Positions 32,540 to 41,680 are shown, counted from the first letter of the stretch. The stretch: DNA of 64,000 bases from Mesorhizobium helmanticense (GCF_003034915.1 NZ_PZJX01000039.1:1-64000), one strand, 5' to 3'. Translations and numbers: made by a program. Notes: generated by a model from the sequence alone, not told the origin.

Positions 32540-33786
32540 CTTTGCAGCCGGAAATCGACGGCGAAAGATTGCTCAGGCGGCTCGATGCCTTCGCCCGGAT
32601 CGGTGCGACGCCGGCCGGGGGCGTCAATCGGCAGGCGTTGAGCGTCGAGGATCGCAGCGCCCGGCGTCTGCTGGCGGAATTGGCGCTTGAGCGCGGCTTC
32701 AGGGTTTTTCAGGACGGCCTGGCGAACCTCTTCATCCGAAGAGACGGCTCGGATACCGCCCTGCCGCCGCTGCTGATCGGTAGCCACCTCGACAGCCAGC
32801 CGACCGGCGGGCGCTTCGACGGAGCGCTCGGTACGCTTTCCGCCTTCGAAGCACTCGAAGCGCTGGAGGACGCGAAGGCGCAGACCCGAATGCCGATCGA
32901 GGTCGTCGCCTGGACCAATGAAGAGGGCAGCCGCTTCGCGCCAGGCGTCATGGGCTCGATGGCATTCGCCGGTGCCGATACCGCTGCATGGAAATTGATT
33001 GTCGGCAGCGACGGCGCGTCCCTCGCGGAGGAACTCGATGCGACGATCGCGGCATTGCCGGAGGCGGCCCAGCGGCCGATCGGCATGCCGATATCGGGCT
33101 ATATCGAGCTCCATATCGAACAGGGACCGTCGCTGGAAAAGGAGCGGATGCCGATCGGCGTCGTCACGGCCGTCCAGGGTACGCGCTGGCTGGAAGTCTG
33201 CATTCAGGGGTCTGCCGGTCACGCCGGCACGACCGGCCTTGCGTACCGCAGGGATCCGATGGTTGCCGCCGTTGCGGCGATGCACAGCCTGCAGGCAACG
33301 ATCATGCCGCTCGACGCCGACGCACGGCTGACAGTGGGCCGGATCACAGCCCAGCCAGGGTCGATAAACGCGATACCGCAATCGGTGATCTTCACCGTCG
33401 ACCTGCGGCATCCGCAACCGGAGCGGCTCGATGCCATTGAGACCGAGGTGCGCCAGGTCTGCCGGGCGGAGGCCGAGGCCCGGAACTGCACGGCAGCGAT
33501 CGCGCGGTCGTTCGATATGCCCGGGGCAGCGTTTTCACCTGATATGATCGACGTCGTAGAAGAAGCCGTCAATTCCCTGCGGCTACCGCACAAGCGGATG
33601 ATATCGGGCGCTTTCCACGACGCGCTGTTCATCGCCCGCGTGGCGCCGGCTGCAATGATCTTCGTGCCGTGCCGCGACGGGCTCAGCCATAATGAGGCCG
33701 AATATGTCGAGCCGGCTCATGCAATCACCGGTGCGCGGGTCCTGCTGCAGGCGGCCATCGTGGCGGCCTCTGCCAAAAACAATTAA
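32536..33786 (+). CDS. M20 family N-carbamoyl-L-amino acid hydrolase / allantoate amidohydrolase-like enzyme
   Basis: The 416-residue protein has the complete M20C-type metal site: LLIGSHLDSQPTGGRFDGAL (His and bridging Asp), WTNEEGSRFAPGVMGSMAF (Glu pair) and LHIEQGP (His), a dimerisation domain with GSAGHAGTTGLAYRRDP, and a C-terminal SGAFHDALFIA histidine. Members hydrolyse N-carbamoyl amino acids, allantoate, ureidoglycolate or beta-ureidopropionate. As the last gene of the operon it suggests that the substrate or an intermediate contains a ureido or amide group. It overlaps the previous gene by 4 bp, and its own last four bases overlap the end of the convergent VOC gene. Confidence 0.9.
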   Translation: MTLQPEIDGERLLRRLDAFARIGATPAGGVNRQALSVEDRSARRLLAELALERGFRVFQDGLANLFIRRDGSDTALPPLLIGSHLDSQPTGGRFDGALGTLSAFEALEALEDAKAQTRMPIEVVAWTNEEGSRFAPGVMGSMAFAGADTAAWKLIVGSDGASLAEELDATIAALPEAAQRPIGMPISGYIELHIEQGPSLEKERMPIGVVTAVQGTRWLEVCIQGSAGHAGTTGLAYRRDPMVAAVAAMHSLQATIMPLDADARLTVGRITAQPGSINAIPQSVIFTVDLRHPQPERLDAIETEVRQVCRAEAEARNCTAAIARSFDMPGAAFSPDMIDVVEEAVNSLRLPHKRMISGAFHDALFIARVAPAAMIFVPCRDGLSHNEAEYVEPAHAITGARVLLQAAIVAASAKNN

Positions 33787-34202
33787 AACGTGATCTTCAC
33801 CGAAGCGGCGCTGCGCGCTGCCGGCCCATGGAAAACGGCCTCGATGTTGTTGCCGTCGGGGTCGAGCAGGAAGGCGGCATAATAGCCGGGGTGGTAGGGA
33901 CGCTCGCCTGGCGCGCCATTGCCCGTGCCGCCGGCCTCGAGCCCGGCCTTATAGAAGGCGTCGACCATCGCGCGGTCCCTGGCCTGGAAGGCAAGGTGAT
34001 GGCGTCCGGTCAGCTTGCCCAGGGCCGCCCGGCTGTCGGGGCTCGAGACGAACAGTTCGTCGGCCCAGAAATAATCCTCGGCGCTGCCGCCGATCGGAAT
34101 ATCGAGCACCTTGAGAACCGCCTCGTAGAAGCGGCGGCTGGCCTTGAGATCCCTGACCACCAGCTGGAGGTGGTCGATGAGACGGCCGCGATGAAGTTCC
34201 AT
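33783..34202 (-). CDS. Glyoxalase/VOC family protein
   Basis: The 139-residue protein has the paired beta-alpha-beta VOC fold: IDHLQLVVRDLKASRRFYEA at the start, FQARDRAMVDAFYKAGLEAG and YAAFLLDPDGNNIEAVFHG at the end. His9 and the later Glu in NNIEAV are the usual metal ligands. Such proteins act as lyases, dioxygenases or resistance proteins. It is convergent with the catabolic operon, sharing four bases with its last gene. Confidence 0.88.
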   Translation of the reverse strand: MELHRGRLIDHLQLVVRDLKASRRFYEAVLKVLDIPIGGSAEDYFWADELFVSSPDSRAALGKLTGRHHLAFQARDRAMVDAFYKAGLEAGGTGNGAPGERPYHPGYYAAFLLDPDGNNIEAVFHGPAARSAASVKITF

Positions 34203-34416
34203 GCCTGATGCCTCCTGATCGCAAAGATTGGAAATCTAGCTTTGAACAGTGCATCGTCAATGCAAAGGGGAGCAATTGAATCGCGCCTTCGCCGACTGGA
34301 TAAAAAATGCAACCGGATTGTCGGATTTCATGCAGCGACATCGTCCTTCGGACGCAAGCGGCGCGACGAAGCTCAAAAAAAGTCGCGCCGTGTCCAAACG
34401 ATCTCGGGAGAAAAGC

Positions 34417-35619
34417 ATGAGCCTTTCCTATCGTTGGGTCATCGTCGCGGCAGGTGCCGTGATGACCTGTGTCGCGATCGGCGCGATGTTTTCGCTGGCG
34501 ATCTTCCTCGAACCGATGGCGCTCGACACAGGCTGGTCGCGCGCCGGCATATCGAGCGCCATGACGCTGAACTTCCTGGTGATGGGTCTCGGCGGCTTCG
34601 CCTGGGGCGCGGTCTATGACCGCCTCGGCGCCCGCCCCGTGGTGCTGGCCGGCGCAGTGCTGCTCGGGCTGGCGCTGGTGGTGGCGAGCCGCGCCGGCTC
34701 GCTTCTCGTCTTCCAGCTGAGCTACGGCGTGATCGTCGGGCTGGCGGCAAGCGCCTTCTTCACGCCGATGATCGCGCTGACCACCGCCTGGTTCGACACC
34801 AACCGCAGCCTTGCGGTTTCGTTGGTCTCGGCCGGCATGGGCGTGGCGCCAATGACGATCTCGCCCTTCGCGCAATGGCTGATCACGGCATATGACTGGC
34901 GCACCGCCATGTTCGACATCGGCGTGATGGCGTGGGTGCTGCTTTTGCCGGCGGTCCTTCTGGTGCGCCAGCCGCCAGTGCCTGCCGCTGCTACCGAAGC
35001 CTCATGGCCGGCTGCGGAGGGCGCCGGCATGTCGGTGCGCCAGGCGCTGCTGTCGCCGCAATTCATCGTTCTGGGGCTGACCTTCTTTGCCTGCTGTGCC
35101 GCGCATTCAGGGCCGATCTTCCACATGGTGAGTTATGCCATGCTGTGTGGCGTGGCACCGATGGCGGCGGTCTCGATCTACAGCGTCGAAGGCCTGGCCG
35201 GCCTGGGCGGCAGGCTGTTGTACGGCGTGCTTGCCGACCGGCTGGGCGTCAAGCCGGTGCTGATCGCGGGGCTGGCGATCCAGGCCGTGGTGATCGCGGC
35301 TTATCTCGCGGTCAGTGAGCTCGGTCAGTTCTACACGCTCGCCGTCATCTTCGGCGCCACCTATGGCGGCGTGATGCCGCTCTATGCGGTGCTGGCGCGC
35401 GAGTATTTCGGCCAGCGCATCCTCGGCACGGTGTTTGGCGCGGCAACCATGTTGTCCAGCCTCGGCATGGCCTTCGGGCCTCTGGCCGGCGGCATGGTGT
35501 TCGACGCCTACGCCAACTATTCCTGGCTGTTCATCGGCTCTGCCCTCGTCGGGTTGGGCGCCGCGGGAATCGCGATTGCCTTCCCGCCGCTGCCACGCAG
35601 GGAACTGCAGCCGGCGTAG
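34417..35619 (+). CDS. Major facilitator superfamily transporter (oxalate/formate antiporter or monocarboxylate type)
   Basis: The 400-residue protein begins at 34417 after a GGGAG ribosome site and has twelve hydrophobic helices. MFS loop motifs are visible: AVYDRLGARPVVLAGAVLLG between helices 2 and 3, and GVLADRLGVKPVLIAGLAIQ in the second half. Sequence character is that of the OFA/MCT group that moves organic acids. In-frame upstream codons to 34249 are not protein-like. A strong hairpin follows the stop. Confidence 0.88.
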   Translation: MSLSYRWVIVAAGAVMTCVAIGAMFSLAIFLEPMALDTGWSRAGISSAMTLNFLVMGLGGFAWGAVYDRLGARPVVLAGAVLLGLALVVASRAGSLLVFQLSYGVIVGLAASAFFTPMIALTTAWFDTNRSLAVSLVSAGMGVAPMTISPFAQWLITAYDWRTAMFDIGVMAWVLLLPAVLLVRQPPVPAAATEASWPAAEGAGMSVRQALLSPQFIVLGLTFFACCAAHSGPIFHMVSYAMLCGVAPMAAVSIYSVEGLAGLGGRLLYGVLADRLGVKPVLIAGLAIQAVVIAAYLAVSELGQFYTLAVIFGATYGGVMPLYAVLAREYFGQRILGTVFGAATMLSSLGMAFGPLAGGMVFDAYANYSWLFIGSALVGLGAAGIAIAFPPLPRRELQPA

Positions 35620-35631
35620 GGTGAGTGGAAA

Positions 35632-35658
35632 GCGGCCGCTTGGATCGCAAGCGGCCGC
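35632..35658. terminator. Stem-loop between the MFS and DUF1330 genes
   Basis: GCGGCCGCTTG (35632-35642) pairs perfectly with CAAGCGGCCGC (35648-35658) across a five-base loop, 12 bases after the MFS stop and between convergent genes. No T-run follows, so it may act by stabilising ends. Confidence 0.6.
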
Positions 35659-35689
35659 GACGTCTGCCGCTACGAACGACATTCAGCAA

Positions 35690-35992
35690 CTACCCCGGCG
35701 CCGGAGCGATCCCTTCAACTGCTATGATACGCGTGTTGGCGCTGCGAAAGCGGATTGCCTTCAGGCGCTCATATTCCGGTGAGTCATACCAGGCGGCCAG
35801 CGAAGCCATGTCGGGAAATTCGATGATGACCAGGCGATGCGGCTCCCAGTCGCCTTCAAACACCCTGGTTGTGCCGCCACGCGCAAGATAGCGGCCGCCA
35901 TGGCGCTCCTCGGTGGCCGGGACCTCGCGCCTGTATTGTTCGAATACGGCCGCGTCGGTGATATCGACATCGGCGATAAGATAGGCTGCCAT
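35690..35992 (-). CDS. DUF1330 family protein
   Basis: The 100-residue protein starts MAAYLIADVDITDAAVFEQY and has the DUF1330 pattern: RYLARGGTTRVFEGDWEPHR, VIIEFPDMASLAAWYDSPEY and a final RIIAVEG strand. These are small dimeric ferredoxin-fold proteins of unknown function. GGAGG-type ribosome sequence precedes the ATG. Confidence 0.92.
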   Translation of the reverse strand: MAAYLIADVDITDAAVFEQYRREVPATEERHGGRYLARGGTTRVFEGDWEPHRLVIIEFPDMASLAAWYDSPEYERLKAIRFRSANTRIIAVEGIAPAPG

Positions 35993-36519
35993 CGGTGTCT
36001 CCTCCCTCTCGGCAAGCGGTGCAACCGACCGTTCTCAAATCCTCTTCCACATCGTCAGGATCGGCAACGGGCGGCCACCAATAATAATGCCAGACGTGTG
36101 CTCAGACCTCAGTTCCCCATCCTGATCGGCAGCCGGCGTGCTGCATCGCAGCACATTTGCGTCAATGGAGAGCAGAGCAATGTCTGGGCGTAAAACTGTC
36201 AAAACCCGCGCAAATCGGGCAGTTTTCGCGCATTTCGCGGACTGCGCCTCACGCGACTATTTCAACGGCGTTAACATTTTGTGTTGCGGTGCACCATTGT
36301 TCTCCTATTCTCGCCGGGGGGCATTATTTGCGGGAAGAGGCTTTCCTCTCGCCTGGAGGTTTGGTCGCCTGGAGGTCTGGTGAAGCGTTGCGTTGACGCA
36401 GTCCGCAATTTTTCCCGCCATTTGGCGGGCACCCTGGAAGGGGACGGCGGAGAGCTGTTTGATCGCTCCGCCTGCAATTGCCGATTTCATAGGAGCTATC
36501 CCACCGGCGGGCGCGGCTG
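35993..36519. other. Intergenic region upstream of the surface-glycan operon
   Basis: This 527-bp region is locally less GC-rich and contains no supported gene. It has a tandem direct repeat of a 16-bp unit at 36349-36364 and 36365-36380 (TCGCCTGGAGGTTTGG, one mismatch) and a small dyad GTGCTGCATCGCAGCAC near 36136. It probably carries the promoter and leader of the acyltransferase-led operon; no clear -35/-10 pair was identified. Confidence 0.5.
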
Positions 36520-37710
36520 ATGGGACGCGATACGCAACTGGACGCGCTGCGGGCCATCGCCGTGACGATGGTCATGTATTCGCATTTCTTCGCGGCGGGA
36601 GGGTCTTCCTTCTGGGGCCACATCGGCGTGCGAATGTTCTTCGTGCTGAGTGGCTTTCTAATCACGCGCCTGCTTCTGGAGGCGCGCGCGGCCGCTGAAT
36701 TCGAAGCCTTGCCCGCTCTGAAGTCCTTCTATGTCAGGCGGGCGCTGCGGATATTCCCTCCTTATTTCGCCGTGCTGGGTTTCGTCTGGCTGGTGGACCT
36801 GGAACAGTCCAGGGGGTCGCTGGCCTGGCACGCGCTTTATCTGTCGAATTTCTGGTTCGCATTGCGCAATGAATGGACGCCCTGGGTGCTTGCCCATCTC
36901 TGGAGCCTGAGCATCGAGGAGCAGTTCTATATCGTCTGGCCATTGATTGTCCTGCTGGCGCCACGCCGGCGCCTCGGGGCGATCTGCATCGGCGTCATCC
37001 TGTTGTCGCTGTCCTATCGCTTCTATTGGCCGGTCACTGGCGCTCCCAACCTTGCGCGGGACCTGTTCCCGCCGGCGTCGATGGACGCGCTGGCTGCGGG
37101 TGCGCTGCTTGCCGTCCACCGAACCGGAACCGCTCAATTGCCGCGGTGGCTGCGACTTGGCTGGCCGGCGTTCGCGGCCGCGTTTTTTTTCCTGCAATGG
37201 TTTATCCCGACGCCGGCGGATTCCGTGCAGGAATGGGGCCGCTGGCTGCTGTTGGAAGTCCTCCCGCTCGCGCCGCTCGTGGCGGTCGTCGCCAGCTGTT
37301 CGCCGGGTCTCGGCGGTTATCGCGGGAAGCTTCTCGACCTGCCGCCGCTGCTGGCCCTTGGCCGCGTCAGCTATGGCCTCTATCTCTATCATCCCATCGT
37401 CCTGTCGCTTGCCGTCAAGTCCCAGCCCTGGATCCCTGTCAATGTCTCGGAGCAAGGGCCGGGACGGTTTCTGGTGGCAGGAACGGCGACCGTCATCGTC
37501 GCTTCAGTCTCGTGGCTGCTTTTCGAAAGGCCGCTCAACAGTCTCAAGCATCACTTTCCCTATGTCGCTCCAGGAGCCGGCGCCGCCATTCGGGCCAGCG
37601 TCGGCACCAGCGACGCCGGATGGCTCGCGGCAGGAGCGTATCCCCATGGATCGCTTGACGGCCGCAAACCATCCCTGGCACGCGATCTCCAACGAACGGA
37701 TCGGAGCTGA
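36520..37710 (+). CDS. Acyltransferase family 3 (OafA/ExoZ-like), membrane
   Basis: The 396-residue protein starts MGRDTQLDALRAIAVTMVMYSHFFA, with the catalytic-region RAIAVxxV and SHxF pattern of acyltransferase-3 proteins. It has about ten transmembrane helices, FFVLSGFLITRLLL, the SLSIEEQFYIVWP motif (near residue 130) and YGLYLYHPIV near the C-terminus. These enzymes add acetyl or other acyl groups to surface polysaccharides. It is first of four closely spaced genes (gap of two bases to the next), so it likely decorates the glycan made and exported by them. A non-membrane tail of about 45 residues ends the protein. Confidence 0.9.
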   Translation: MGRDTQLDALRAIAVTMVMYSHFFAAGGSSFWGHIGVRMFFVLSGFLITRLLLEARAAAEFEALPALKSFYVRRALRIFPPYFAVLGFVWLVDLEQSRGSLAWHALYLSNFWFALRNEWTPWVLAHLWSLSIEEQFYIVWPLIVLLAPRRRLGAICIGVILLSLSYRFYWPVTGAPNLARDLFPPASMDALAAGALLAVHRTGTAQLPRWLRLGWPAFAAAFFFLQWFIPTPADSVQEWGRWLLLEVLPLAPLVAVVASCSPGLGGYRGKLLDLPPLLALGRVSYGLYLYHPIVLSLAVKSQPWIPVNVSEQGPGRFLVAGTATVIVASVSWLLFERPLNSLKHHFPYVAPGAGAAIRASVGTSDAGWLAAGAYPHGSLDGRKPSLARDLQRTDRS

Positions 37711-37712
37711 CC

Positions 37713-38816
37713 ATGGTTACGCCCTTGGTGTCAGTTCTGCTGCCGATCTACAATGCCGGACCCTACCTGGCGGCCGCGCTCGGCAGCATCCTGCGGCAGG
37801 ACTACGATCGCCTGGAGATCATCGCGATCGATGACGGTTCGACGGACAATTCGCTGCAGATCCTGCAGAATTACCGCAAATCTGACAGTCGCATCTCCAT
37901 CATATCACGAGAAAACCGCGGCCTCATCGCAACCCTGAATGAAGGGTTGGCTGTGGCGCGGGGCGAACTGGTTGCCCGGATGGACGCCGATGATGTCGCC
38001 TATCCCTGGCGTCTGTCGCGCCAGGTGGACGTCTTCAAGCGGCAGCCTGACCTCGCTTTGTGTGGCGCGGGTGTCGATTTCCTGCTTGGCAGCCGCATCA
38101 TCAGGGGCCGGCCAGACCCGGTATTCAAGGACAATCTGCTGCGCATATTGTCGATGTTCTTTACGATATTCATGCACCCTACTGTCGTCTACAACAGGAA
38201 TATCATAGAGGAAGATATTCTATATTATGATGAAAACTACAAACATGCCGAAGATTTCGATCTCTTCAGGCGGCTTGCCGACCGGTATCCGGCGGCGATG
38301 ATCCCCGAAAACCTGATCGCCTATCGCATCCATGGCGACAGTGTGACCAACCGGCACAAGCAGGAAATGCGAAGGACGCATTTGAAGATCGTGGCGGAGA
38401 ATCTCGAGCGGGAAGGTCTTGAGCAAAGGACGCGAGACCTGCGCGACATCGGCGATGCTGTCTCGACGGAGACGGTGCGCCGGGCCGCCGAATGGCTTCT
38501 GGCGCTGGAGGAGAGGATTTCCCGACTGCCGGCGCAAACGCGGCCAAGCTTCGAGGCCGGAACGTTGAACCTGTTCTATTTCCTTTACCAACTCATAGGC
38601 GACGAGATGCAACCGCTGTTGACGCACGAATTCCTGACGCGGACTGCAAAATGGGACCTCATTCGGCGCCGCGAGCGCTATGGATTGCGTGCCAGCGCAT
38701 ACGCGCCGTGGTTCAGTCTCGTCTCGATGTCTGCCACCAGGCAGGTGGACGCCTTGTCGCGGTATCTGCAGTCCGTGCCGGCCGCGGCGGTTCTGCCTTC
38801 CTATCGGTTGACCTAG
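37713..38816 (+). CDS. Glycosyltransferase family 2
   Basis: The 367-residue protein opens VSVLLPIYNAGPYLAAALGS and has LEIIAIDDGSTDNSLQILQ and MDADDVAYPWRLSRQVDVF, the DXD-type site and acceptor segment of GT2 enzymes. The C-terminal third is helical with no transmembrane segment. The stretch at about 38150-38250 (IFMHPTVVYNRNIIEEDILY region) is clearly more AT-rich than its surroundings, which hints at transfer of the operon. It is separated from its neighbours by only one or two bases. Confidence 0.9.
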   Translation: MVTPLVSVLLPIYNAGPYLAAALGSILRQDYDRLEIIAIDDGSTDNSLQILQNYRKSDSRISIISRENRGLIATLNEGLAVARGELVARMDADDVAYPWRLSRQVDVFKRQPDLALCGAGVDFLLGSRIIRGRPDPVFKDNLLRILSMFFTIFMHPTVVYNRNIIEEDILYYDENYKHAEDFDLFRRLADRYPAAMIPENLIAYRIHGDSVTNRHKQEMRRTHLKIVAENLEREGLEQRTRDLRDIGDAVSTETVRRAAEWLLALEERISRLPAQTRPSFEAGTLNLFYFLYQLIGDEMQPLLTHEFLTRTAKWDLIRRRERYGLRASAYAPWFSLVSMSATRQVDALSRYLQSVPAAAVLPSYRLT

Positions 38817-38817
38817 A

Positions 38818-39864
38818 ATGACCATCAAATCCCCCCAACTTCTGCAGCACAGTCGCTCGACGACATTAGCGCCCCTTTCGGTCGATCCCCGGGCGAAGCA
38901 TGGACCCGCGCCCGAGGTCAGCTTCATCGTCTCGACGCGCAACCGCGTCGCCGTGCTCGAGCCTTGCATCAAGTCGATCCAGTCCGCGTGCCGCGCCCAT
39001 CCCGCCTTCGCGGCCGAGCTGGTGGTTGTCGACAATGGCTCGACCGACCGCACGGCGGAACGACTGGCCAGCATCGCCGACATGTCCGACATCCCATTCA
39101 CGGCTGTTTGCGAGCCACGCCGTGGATTGGCAGCCGCCCGCAACGCCGGACTGACGCGTGCGCGCGGCCGTGTGCTGGTGTTCGTCGATGATGATTGCGC
39201 AGTCCACAAGGATTATCTCCGCGATTTGCAGCGACACTATGCGGCTGGGGAACGGGTCATCCGGGGAGGCCGCGTCGAGATCGGCGATGCCAGGGATCTG
39301 CCGTTCACGATCAAGCGGTCGCCGGTCCGCGAGCGACTGACTCCCGATGTCCATCCTGGCGGCTTTGTCCTGGGCTGCAACATGACGATGCACCGCGATG
39401 TCGCGGCCCGTATCGGGCTTTTCGACGAACGGTTCGGCGCGGGCGGTCCGCTGCGCTCCGCTGAGGATACGGATTATCTTGTGCGTGCGGTCCTGCTCGG
39501 TATCCCGGTCGAGTATGTGCCCGACATGACAATTTTCCATCATCACGGCCGCCGCGATCGCAAAGCCATCGAAAAGCTCCACCGGGACTACAGCCTGGGC
39601 AATGGCGGGCTGTGCCTGAAACATGTTCGCGCGGCGCCCTGGCTGCTTCGCCATTTCTACTGGGCCGCGCGGGCGGCCTTCAGGGAATTGGTGAATGGTC
39701 CTCAGTTCGATGGCGAACTCAAGCTATCGCACTGGCCGATCGTCGTCATGAATATGCTCGGCGCGGCCAAATTCGCGGTGCTTTTGCTGGCGAGAAGGCC
39801 AGAGGCGCCGCAAGTGCGGCAGGATCAACAAGCAAATGCCGAGGCAAGGGTGAATACGCCATAA
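38818..39864 (+). CDS. Glycosyltransferase family 2
   Basis: The 348-residue protein has EVSFIVSTRNRVAVLEPCIK, a VVDNGSTDRTAERL segment, RNAGLTRARGRVLVFVDDDC (DXD-type site) and FDERFGAGGPLRSAEDTDY, the catalytic ED motif. It is a cytoplasmic GT2 enzyme that would extend the lipid-linked or nucleotide-sugar-built glycan. Its stop codon overlaps the start of the ABC exporter gene (TAATG). Confidence 0.9.
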   Translation: MTIKSPQLLQHSRSTTLAPLSVDPRAKHGPAPEVSFIVSTRNRVAVLEPCIKSIQSACRAHPAFAAELVVVDNGSTDRTAERLASIADMSDIPFTAVCEPRRGLAAARNAGLTRARGRVLVFVDDDCAVHKDYLRDLQRHYAAGERVIRGGRVEIGDARDLPFTIKRSPVRERLTPDVHPGGFVLGCNMTMHRDVAARIGLFDERFGAGGPLRSAEDTDYLVRAVLLGIPVEYVPDMTIFHHHGRRDRKAIEKLHRDYSLGNGGLCLKHVRAAPWLLRHFYWAARAAFRELVNGPQFDGELKLSHWPIVVMNMLGAAKFAVLLLARRPEAPQVRQDQQANAEARVNTP

Positions 39865-41648
39865 TGCAACTGTTGCCGCCAAGCCTGCCCATGCTGTGCC
39901 GCGCGCTCGGAAAGAGGCAGTTGCGCCTGCTTCCCGCCGTGGTCGTGCTTGGCCTTGTCAGCGCGGCCCTCGAAGGGTTCGGCATAGGCCTGATCATCCC
40001 CTTGCTGGGCATCATCATGGGGCAGGGAGATCAAGCCGGAATGGCCGGCTTCTCCGCCGTCTTCCAGCACGTCGGATCTGATCTGAGCGAGCGCGAACGG
40101 CTGATCGTCATTTCGGTCGCCATCCTCGGTTCGATCGTGCTGAAGAACGTCTTCGCCTTCGCCAACACGCTGCTGACGACCTTCATCTACGGCAAGGCCA
40201 GTCATGCGATCCGCAGCGCGCTGTCGGAGCGGCTGCTGCGGGTCGGTTACCCCTTCTTCCTGCAGCAGAGTCCTGGCCGGCTGCTCAACATCATCTCCAA
40301 CGAATCCTGGCGGGCATCGGATGCGATCCAGATCATGCTGGCGGCGATCGTCAGCGCATCGGCGGCAATCATCCTGCTTATTTTTCTGCTGCTGCTTTCG
40401 TGGCAGATGACACTTTTGGTCACGCTGGGACTGGCGCTGGTCCAGATCGCCCACGCCATGCTGTCGGCCAATCTGAAAGCGCCCAGCCGCAGCGTCGCCT
40501 CCCGCAACAGCAATCTCGCCTCGCAGATGCTCCACCTTGTGCATGCCGGGCGTCTGATCCGCATTTTCGGACAGGAGGAGCGCGAGAAAGCGGTGTTCGA
40601 CAAGGCATCGGACGGGGTCCGCCGCGCTGCTTTCGTCCTGCTCACCCGTCAGGGCGCGTTGCCGCCGCTGACCGAGGTGCTGCACGCGATGCTGTTTCTG
40701 GCGGTGGTGATCGGCGCCTGGTTCGCTGGCGTGAGCTTCCCGCTGATCGTCGCGTTTGTCATACTGCTCTACAGGCTGCAGCCCCATATGCGGGCCTTGC
40801 AGATGTCCTGGAGCCAGTTGCAGGGCTTGAGTGGATCGCTTGAGGAGGTTCAGTGGATGCTGGACCCGTCCGACAAGCCCGAGCCTCCGCAAGGGAGCGG
40901 ACCGTTCCACGGCCTGCATCAGGGAATCAGCTTCGACGACGTGACCTTTACCTATTCTGGCACGGACCAGCGCGCGGTCGTGCTGCATGCGGCGACGTTC
41001 GACATTCGCAGCGGCCGCTCGACGGCGCTGATCGGTCGCTCGGGCGCCGGCAAGACGACGATCGTCAATCTTCTATGCCGCTTCGTCGAGCCCGACGCCG
41101 GTAGAATTCTCGTAGACGGCTCACCGCTGCACCAGATCGATCCCAGCCAGTGGAGGAAGCAGATTGCATTGGCCAGCCAGGAGCTGGAACTTGTTGATGG
41201 CAGCATTTTTGAAAACATAATCTATGGGCAGGAGACGGCCTCGGCCGCCGATGCCGAGCGCGCGGCAAGACTGGCCGAAGCGCATGAGTTCATCGAACAT
41301 CTGCCGCAAGGCTACAAGACGGTGGTTGGCTACAGGGGCATCAATCTTTCAGCGGGACAGAGGCAGCGGATCGCACTGGCGAGAGCGCTGGTGCGCGATC
41401 CCGATATCCTCATTCTCGACGAGGCCACCAACGCTGTGGACGGATTGTCTGAAGCGGCAATCGTCGAGACGCTGAAGTCGAGGGCGGGCCGCCGCACGAC
41501 CATAGTCATCAGCCATCATCACAGCACCATCTCGTTTTGCGACGACGTGGTGATCCTCAGTGGCGGCCGGGTGAAGAAGCAGGCACCTTTCGCCGCGCTG
41601 GCGACGCTGAGCATGGATGAGCTTTACCAGCACGAGCCGCTGGAGTGA
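39864..41648 (+). CDS. ABC exporter, fused membrane and ATPase domains (MsbA-like)
   Basis: The 594-residue protein starts at 39864. It has a six-helix exporter domain to about residue 330 and an ATPase domain with Walker A GRSGAGKTTIV, Q-loop ASQELELVDG, signature LSAGQRQRIALARAL, Walker B ILILDEATNAVD and the switch His in VISHHHSTI. A longer frame to 39612 runs inside the glycosyltransferase gene and is not used. As the last gene of a glycan operon, it is expected to flip a lipid-linked oligosaccharide or export a polysaccharide across the inner membrane. Confidence 0.92.
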   Translation: MQLLPPSLPMLCRALGKRQLRLLPAVVVLGLVSAALEGFGIGLIIPLLGIIMGQGDQAGMAGFSAVFQHVGSDLSERERLIVISVAILGSIVLKNVFAFANTLLTTFIYGKASHAIRSALSERLLRVGYPFFLQQSPGRLLNIISNESWRASDAIQIMLAAIVSASAAIILLIFLLLLSWQMTLLVTLGLALVQIAHAMLSANLKAPSRSVASRNSNLASQMLHLVHAGRLIRIFGQEEREKAVFDKASDGVRRAAFVLLTRQGALPPLTEVLHAMLFLAVVIGAWFAGVSFPLIVAFVILLYRLQPHMRALQMSWSQLQGLSGSLEEVQWMLDPSDKPEPPQGSGPFHGLHQGISFDDVTFTYSGTDQRAVVLHAATFDIRSGRSTALIGRSGAGKTTIVNLLCRFVEPDAGRILVDGSPLHQIDPSQWRKQIALASQELELVDGSIFENIIYGQETASAADAERAARLAEAHEFIEHLPQGYKTVVGYRGINLSAGQRQRIALARALVRDPDILILDEATNAVDGLSEAAIVETLKSRAGRRTTIVISHHHSTISFCDDVVILSGGRVKKQAPFAALATLSMDELYQHEPLE

Positions 41649-41680
41649 TGAGCCGCGGTTCGGCCGCGGGCAAAAGCTGG

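Noticed and set aside
39612..39863. Upstream extension of the ABC exporter frame
   Set aside because: It lies in the glycosyltransferase gene in another phase; the start at 39864 overlaps that gene's stop as expected for coupling.
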